Shown piece by piece: positions 59,148-64,000 of a DNA stretch of 64,000 nucleotides (positions are counted from its first letter, which is position 1; each line of letters starts with the position of its first letter). The notes below the pieces were generated by a model that saw nothing but the letters and a program-made list of their open reading frames with translations, was not told where the DNA came from and did not search any database. Source of the stretch: Ptychodera flava (Eukaryota; Hemichordata; Enteropneusta; Ptychoderidae). The position numbers and the translations under genes were made by a program. The stretch spans positions 34,106,296 through 34,170,295 of the forward strand of contig NC_091945.1 of NCBI RefSeq assembly GCF_041260155.1, read 5' to 3'.

Positions 59148-60581
59148 ACGTCGGTTTCGAGTCGTCAGAAAACGCACAAAATTTTAACATCGGTCGCATG
59201 GGGCGCTCGAGATTTTGCAAAAGTGAGGGCTAAAATTTCCGTCATGGAGGGAAGTCACAACATCACGCGTGAAGACGTCCGCAAAATGAACATGAAAGAG
59301 CTAAGAGAATTTTTAAAAGCAAGGAAGATTCCTTCCAAAGCTAAAAAGGCTGAGTTGGATAGAGCTTGCTGAGAAATCCATTCACCTTGGGTGAGAAACT
59401 AATGTAAAAAAATGTGAAAGAGCCTCCCCACCATACTATCCAAAATGGTTTTTTTTTGTGTCGATTTTGTGTTTGATTCGTTTCGAATATGTGTTCCTAC
59501 ATTCTTATACGATTGTTTGTGTTAATAAAAATGTTTGTTTCGCTTCGGATATTTGTAGGGAAGTTTGGATTTGTGTGCACGGTAATGTTTTGTTCGTGTG
59601 GGAAAAGCTTATGGCGAGACGCAGCCGGGCCTATGGTGTGACAAAGTTGATAGAGTGGCCATTTGACGCTTGCGTTTTGAAACCCGAGTGTGTGGTTTCT
59701 CATCAGTCGCAGTGTAGATTCTTTACTTAGTTTGTGTTTGTGAAAATTTATTTTAATGCATTTTAGTGATCTTGCTCTTCGAGTAGCGAGGCAATTTCCG
59801 ATTTACAAGCGTTGGCAAGACGCCGACATCGAGACTGTTGCTGTTTCGTCTAGCGAGTACGTTGGTTGATATGTAAGAATTATCGCCCTCGAATAATGTC
59901 GAATAATGTCACTCACGCTTATGTTTTGGCGATGCGTCCGTCGAATTCGGCAGGAAATCACACGAAACGAGCGTTTTAGAAGCAAATTAAGTACCAGGTT
60001 ACGGTATGAATTTTGAGAATGATAGGGAACGGTCGACGGTTACATGATACACGAACTTGCTACTTTTCACGGTAAAATCGAACGTCGAAGATGACATGGC
60101 GGCATAATCCCTATAGGAAATAGCCATTTGGTTTCCCGACTTTCTTTTTTTCAGGCATATGTACACACGTCTATGGGGCGCATAGTCCGAGAGCGGAATA
60201 GATCACAAACATGTGGAAACTGTTAGTTACCCAGCTAAGTTCACGTCATGTCATCCTTATTCATGTCGATCTCAGGCGTTTCTCTTTCTTAACATCGGGA
60301 AACGGTGGAAGGTCACGCCATTCATCCATGGGTATTTTTCGAATTTGCCGGCTTTGCAGTAAAAGTTTGGCATAGTCAAAGCTTACGGTGACAACAGAGC
60401 AGATGAAAGTAGACTAAACTTAGGTTATGGATACGGAGTCTGTGTTATCGCAATATACGCACACCGGAGTCCAGAAAGTAGCCCTCACTTCCGGTCAAAG
60501 GAAGAGCGCCCCTAGTGCTAGTGGAGAAAGCTTAAAATCCTTGAATTACCGCATGGTCTTATGGTAACTCGAAACCGACGT
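59148..60581. mobile_element. 1.4-kb terminal-inverted-repeat element with a SAP exon
   Basis: ACGTCGGTTTCGAGT at 59148-59162 returns as a perfect complement at 60567-60581. Further in, AGTGAGGGCTA (59222-59232) pairs with 60479-60489, and GGGGCGCTC occurs in both ends between these blocks. Three matching blocks in the same order make ends of about 85-100 bases. The interior carries one coding exon and otherwise non-coding DNA, so this looks like a shortened derivative of a larger transposon. A target duplication was not found. Confidence 0.65.
59244..59390 (+). pseudogene. SAP-motif first exon
   Basis: Reads MEGSHNITREDVRKMNMKEL, REFLKARKIPSKAKKAELDR, then after a one-base frame change LAEKSIHLG and a GTGAGA donor. 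MKELREFLKARKIPSKAKKAEL fits the SAP DNA-binding helix-turn-helix pattern. Similar N-terminal exons occur in transposon-associated invertebrate proteins. No further exon of the gene lies inside the element, so it cannot make a complete protein here. Confidence 0.6.
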
Positions 60582-61202
60582 AATGCAATGCAGCGCTTGT
60601 ATATAGGATTAAACTCAAATTGTTTGCTGATTGTACGGTACCGCTGTATGTAGTCCGAGTTAAATGACTTGGAAACTTACTTTTCATGTATTTCCATTCA
60701 TTTTGTTCTATCTGAAAAAAGATTATGTGTCACAAGTTCTAACCCCACAATCATATCGAAATATCTAATGTCATTTCTTAACATTACCTTTTATATGTTT
60801 ACTGATCAATGTAATCATCTACAACTGACTTCTAGTTCGGCCAAAAATTCACGAAAATAAATGAAAACAAATTACCAAACTTCTTTTATCCTTGTCATTC
60901 ATGGTCTTTGTTCGATCACGCTTCATGATTAATGACGCCAAGGAATATGTACACAGTAGCCATTTAATACGAACCGTTGATGATATATTTTAGTGAGAGC
61001 TGATGCTCAACTGAAATAAACGTCAAAAATAGTTGTTCAGTCTACCATCCTGAACAGAATAATTTACATTGTATTTGATCATCTCGTTGCGAATCTACGG
61101 TGTTCTTATTCAGTACTAGTGTTCATTACTCCTTACAAATGTTGTAAAGACGCTATGAGAGACTGACCACGTGATAGACATGTGATAGTACAGAGTCCTC
61201 CA
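60582..61202. other. No gene recognised
   Basis: AT-rich sequence without recognisable frames or repeats. Confidence 0.5.
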
Positions 61203-61290
61203 TACATACATACATACATACATACATACATACATACATACATACATACATACATACATACATACATACATACATACATACATACATACA
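61203..61290. repeat. (CATA)n microsatellite
   Basis: About 22 uninterrupted copies of CATA. The (MYVC)n-like frame on the minus strand comes from the repeat. A shorter TTTACTTTAA-type repeat follows at about 61,368-61,397. Confidence 0.98.
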
Positions 61291-61780
61291 TTGTTGTTTT
61301 TGCAAAACCTTTATTGTACTTTATGATCAAGATCCCAACTGGGATACGATTTCAATAAAGGCTTACTTTAATTTACTTTAATTTACTTTACTTTACATAA
61401 GAACTTGACGCAGAGCATAACGCATGTATAGTGTTTCTCATATTTCGATGACGTCAATTTTTGAAATCTGAAGCCGGACAAGTCTGGAATGTGACTCTGC
61501 GGAAGACGGACATCACATAGACCACGAGTGCGGCCGCAGTGCTAGTAGTCGCCCTGCGAGTGTGCATGTGAAGGCAAGTAATGCCCAACAGATACAACTT
61601 GTCTTCTCACTAGATTTAATCTGAACCAAATGTGATCAAATAAGGTGAGAAATTATGATAGTATCTACTCACACATTCACAGTGTTTAACTTTTAACTGT
61701 ACGCCCACGACAACGACAGAACAGTCTATAGTGTATGTTGAGTATGGACGGTACCAGACAGCATGCAATGACTTGAAACA

Positions 61781-62004
61781 TTGAGTGGAATTCCCGGAAA
61801 CATGGAAAATGGCAAATGGAACATGGAAAATGGAAAATGGAAAATTAGACAGATTTGACAGATTAGACACTAAAGACTTACTATGCGCTATACCAATGTG
61901 TACTACATCGTGTAAACTACATGAAAAAAAATCGATTTTGTTTTCAAGTCCGTTTTGACTTACTGACAAGCGCCATTTTCCATGTTTCTGGGAATTCCAC
62001 TCAA
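61781..62004. mobile_element. 224-bp inverted-repeat element (MITE-like)
   Basis: 33-base arms, 61781-61813 and 61972-62004 (TTGAGTGGAATTCCC..AAACATGGAAAATGGC), with a single mismatch. Next to the left arm the sequence ATGGAAAATGG is repeated four times, a short internal amplification. No target duplication was recognised. Confidence 0.75.
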
Positions 62005-62309
62005 CGGATGGTATTGGGTTACTGCAATCTGCCATAACTATATACATTATTGTATATGTTCAGTATTGAAACTACTGTGTTTTATGGCTGACCTATACAT
62101 ATCATGTTTAATCGAAACTGACTACAGTTATATGAAAGGATGCCAAAGACTGAAAAATACAATTCGATTGTCCAGCGAATACATCAGTCCGTGTACACTC
62201 TAAAAGAGGAGACGTTCAAAATATATCCCATAAACGCAATCCGCTGCACGTTTCAGCTTGGTGCTTGGTGTGTGGATGCATCCTGGGCTATAGATGGGAT
62301 TTGTTCAAA

Positions 62310-63200
62310 TGAAGTCTGCATTGCCAAAATTATGCAAATGAGCTTACAAAATGTGAAAATGGTCAAGAATTAATATCTCGAGAACCGCTGTTTTGATTGC
62401 TTTGAAAATTTGTGTGCAAGTACCTTAGGTGAACCTTATACAGTTTTATGAATATTGTGAAGATATCTTTAATTTTGTATATTTTACTGAATGAATTTTT
62501 GGTGTTTTTTTCTCATTTTCTGTAAAAATTCTTCTTCTCTGAAACCGCCAGCTCAATCGCTCTCAACTTTAGGTTTGATCTTTGCGAGGGTGTTACTCTT
62601 CTAATTTGTTGAAATTATGACAAAAATGGGAAATTACTATTTTGGAGCAATTTTTGTCATTCTCGGTCAAAAAATCTTAAACAGTATTTTCTTTTTAAAC
62701 TCCTGGACAGACAGCTTTTATATTTGGTACACAGACGTACAGAGATGACAATAGTTAGATATGTGGAAATTGTCCTGAAATATAAAAATTTGTATTTTTA
62801 AGACAATAGTGTCATTTTTGGTAAAGGAAACTTGTTCTCAAAATTACTCGTTTGATAGCTTTGTAATTTGGTATAAAGTCCCGAGGGATGTCATTGGATA
62901 AATTTGCTGCTCAAAGTGTTGGGAAACCCCAAATTTGTATATTTTAGGTAATTTTTAGCTCATATTTGGTTTTGTATATAATACCAAAAGAGCTTATCGG
63001 TGGCGTCTGTATGTCTGTATATTTGTGGGTATGTATGTGCGGATGTATGTCCGTCACACACAAAGGCTCTCATACCGCCAGAGCTACCATCTCAGTATTT
63101 GGTGTACAGGTAGTAGATGCAGGGGTTGAGATGTGAATTTGTTCAAATGAACACATCAGTGTCAAAAATGTGCAAATGAGGGAAGAAAAAGTTAAATCCT
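62310..63200 (-). mobile_element. Hairpin/microsatellite/core element, class 3, with core-like modules
   Basis: A hairpin at 62957-62994 (AGCTC..TTTGGT with ACCAAA..GAGCT) is followed by a (TGTATGTC)n-type tract at 63,005-63,055 and a core-like CTCATACCGCCAGAGCTACC..ATTTGGTGTACAG. Upstream, similar core-like words recur near 62,377, 62,540, 62,698 and 62,850 (AACCGCT.., ..ATTTGGTACACAG). GTTCAAATGAA and GCAAATGAG words occur at both 62,310-62,345 and 63,135-63,180. The architecture matches classes 1 and 2 although the sequences are unrelated. The far end was not found. Confidence 0.45.
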
Positions 63201-63720
63201 GCAAATGTGCAGGAGTGATGGCATGCCAGTAAGAACGGGCCAACTCCACTGATCTTCAGTCATTTCCTGTCATTGTTCACGATTTTTACATATTAACAGA
63301 CCTGCTGAAACCATAGACAGTAGAGGGGGGGGGGGGGAGACCGTCTATACTCAAACTAAGAGGGGTTTGTTTCTGCTATGCATGTTGCTAAAGTTGACCT
63401 CCAGTACCTAAAGTTTCAGACCTTGATTACTTTTGTCAATCTTGTTTTTCTGGTTTAATATTTCTTGTTGTTTTTCTGGTTTGTACTGTGCAGAAATCAT
63501 TGTCATAATATCAACGTAGAATTTTCCTCCACTGAACAGATAGAAACAACATTTATTGTTGATCATTGGTAACCCATACTGGTATATACCAATTTTGATC
63601 AAATTTGAGCGACACCGTATAATAGCGCTATTTTCTCAGTTTGTGACCTTAAATGACCTATGTTGTGAGACAGTTTTGAAGGCTGTGAACATAATTTTGT
63701 CATATTTGGTATCATTTGTA

Positions 63721-63891
63721 GGAAAATTTGAACCAGGAAACAAAGCTGAGGTGAATTTTTTCATTGCGGAACAATTTTTGCAACTTTTCTATGTAAGACA
63801 TACAAGAACTGATGAGAAATTTGGATCCAGGATAATTCCAGATGTTGTAATCACCGCCCACAGTGGAAGGCATTTCACCATCTTTAACTAA
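63721..63891 (+). CDS. Possible terminal exon of an unrecognised gene
   Basis: A TTTGTAG acceptor is followed by an open frame GKFEPGNKAEVNFFIAEQFL, QLFYVRHTRTDEKFGSRIIP, DVVITAHSGRHFTIFN and a stop. Amino acid use looks protein-like, but I recognise no family and no partner exon upstream. It could also be chance. Confidence 0.25.
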   Translation, partial: GKFEPGNKAEVNFFIAEQFLQLFYVRHTRTDEKFGSRIIPDVVITAHSGRHFTIFN

Positions 63892-63928
63892 CTTAAGTGC
63901 TGTTTACATTAGAATGATAACACTCACA

Positions 63929-63990
63929 TTGTATTTACAACCACAAGGTTGTAAATACAATGTATTTACAACCACAAGGTTGTAAATACA
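63929..63990. repeat. Doubled palindrome TGTATTTACAACC..GGTTGTAAATACA
   Basis: Two head-to-tail copies of the same ~31-base hairpin (loop ACAA), nearly perfect. Because each copy is itself palindromic, the pair can also fold as one longer cruciform. It lies at the very end of the window, so its full extent is not visible. Confidence 0.85.
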
Positions 63991-64000
63991 TTTCCTGTCA

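Noticed and set aside
61133-61330. (MYVC)n protein
   Set aside because: Pure translation of the CATA microsatellite.

Overview
The window looks like nuclear DNA of a marine invertebrate, probably a deuterostome such as a hemichordate or lancelet. The reasons are intron-rich genes with GT/AG borders, a death-effector/ROCO gene, Helentron and Kolobok-like transposons, and dense foldback repeats. The species itself cannot be read from the sequence. There are no bacterial operons, rRNA genes or CRISPR arrays.

Layout. 1-4.6 kb: no convincing gene, some simple repeats. 4.6-15.4 kb (+): a host gene (copy A) with a death-effector-like domain, a Roc GTPase, a COR domain, a Cys-bearing exon and three hydrophobic helices. 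A 2.2-kb repeat element sits in one intron. 52.5-57.7 kb (+): a second, decayed copy of that gene (copy B), which has lost the P-loop and G3 exons and has several frame breaks and a stop. About 37 kb of mobile DNA lies between the two copies, so the tandem pair has been pushed apart by insertions.

Mobile DNA between and after the copies. 16.1-17.2 kb: an inverted-repeat element with a Penelope-like reverse transcriptase fragment. 17.7-29.4 kb: an 11.7-kb TTAA-flanked transposon with matching terminal inverted repeats. It holds two convergent spliced genes: a CXC-like plus P2X7-type 'ballast' domain protein (+) and a Kolobok-type transposase (-). Both have a few frame breaks. 29.6-38.7 kb: nested foldback elements, a LINE fragment, and several elements built as terminal hairpin, microsatellite, then conserved core. 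These resemble non-autonomous Helentron relatives (HINEs). 41.6-47.9 kb: a decayed autonomous Helentron (OTU, DUF6570-like, Rep, helicase, EEP endonuclease). 48.8-50.6 kb: second copies of two of the repeats. 59.1-60.6 kb: a terminal-inverted-repeat element with a SAP-motif exon. 61-64 kb: microsatellite, a small inverted-repeat element, another hairpin/microsatellite/core element and a doubled palindrome.

How it fits together. The host content is a tandem ROCO pair; the rest is layered transposition. Two insertions can be compared with an unoccupied copy of their target inside this same window (35,012-35,118 with 49,812-49,819, and 32,110-33,427 with 31,044-31,052). The most unusual unit is the 11.7-kb transposon that appears to carry a P2X7 ballast-domain gene as cargo or as a second transposition protein.
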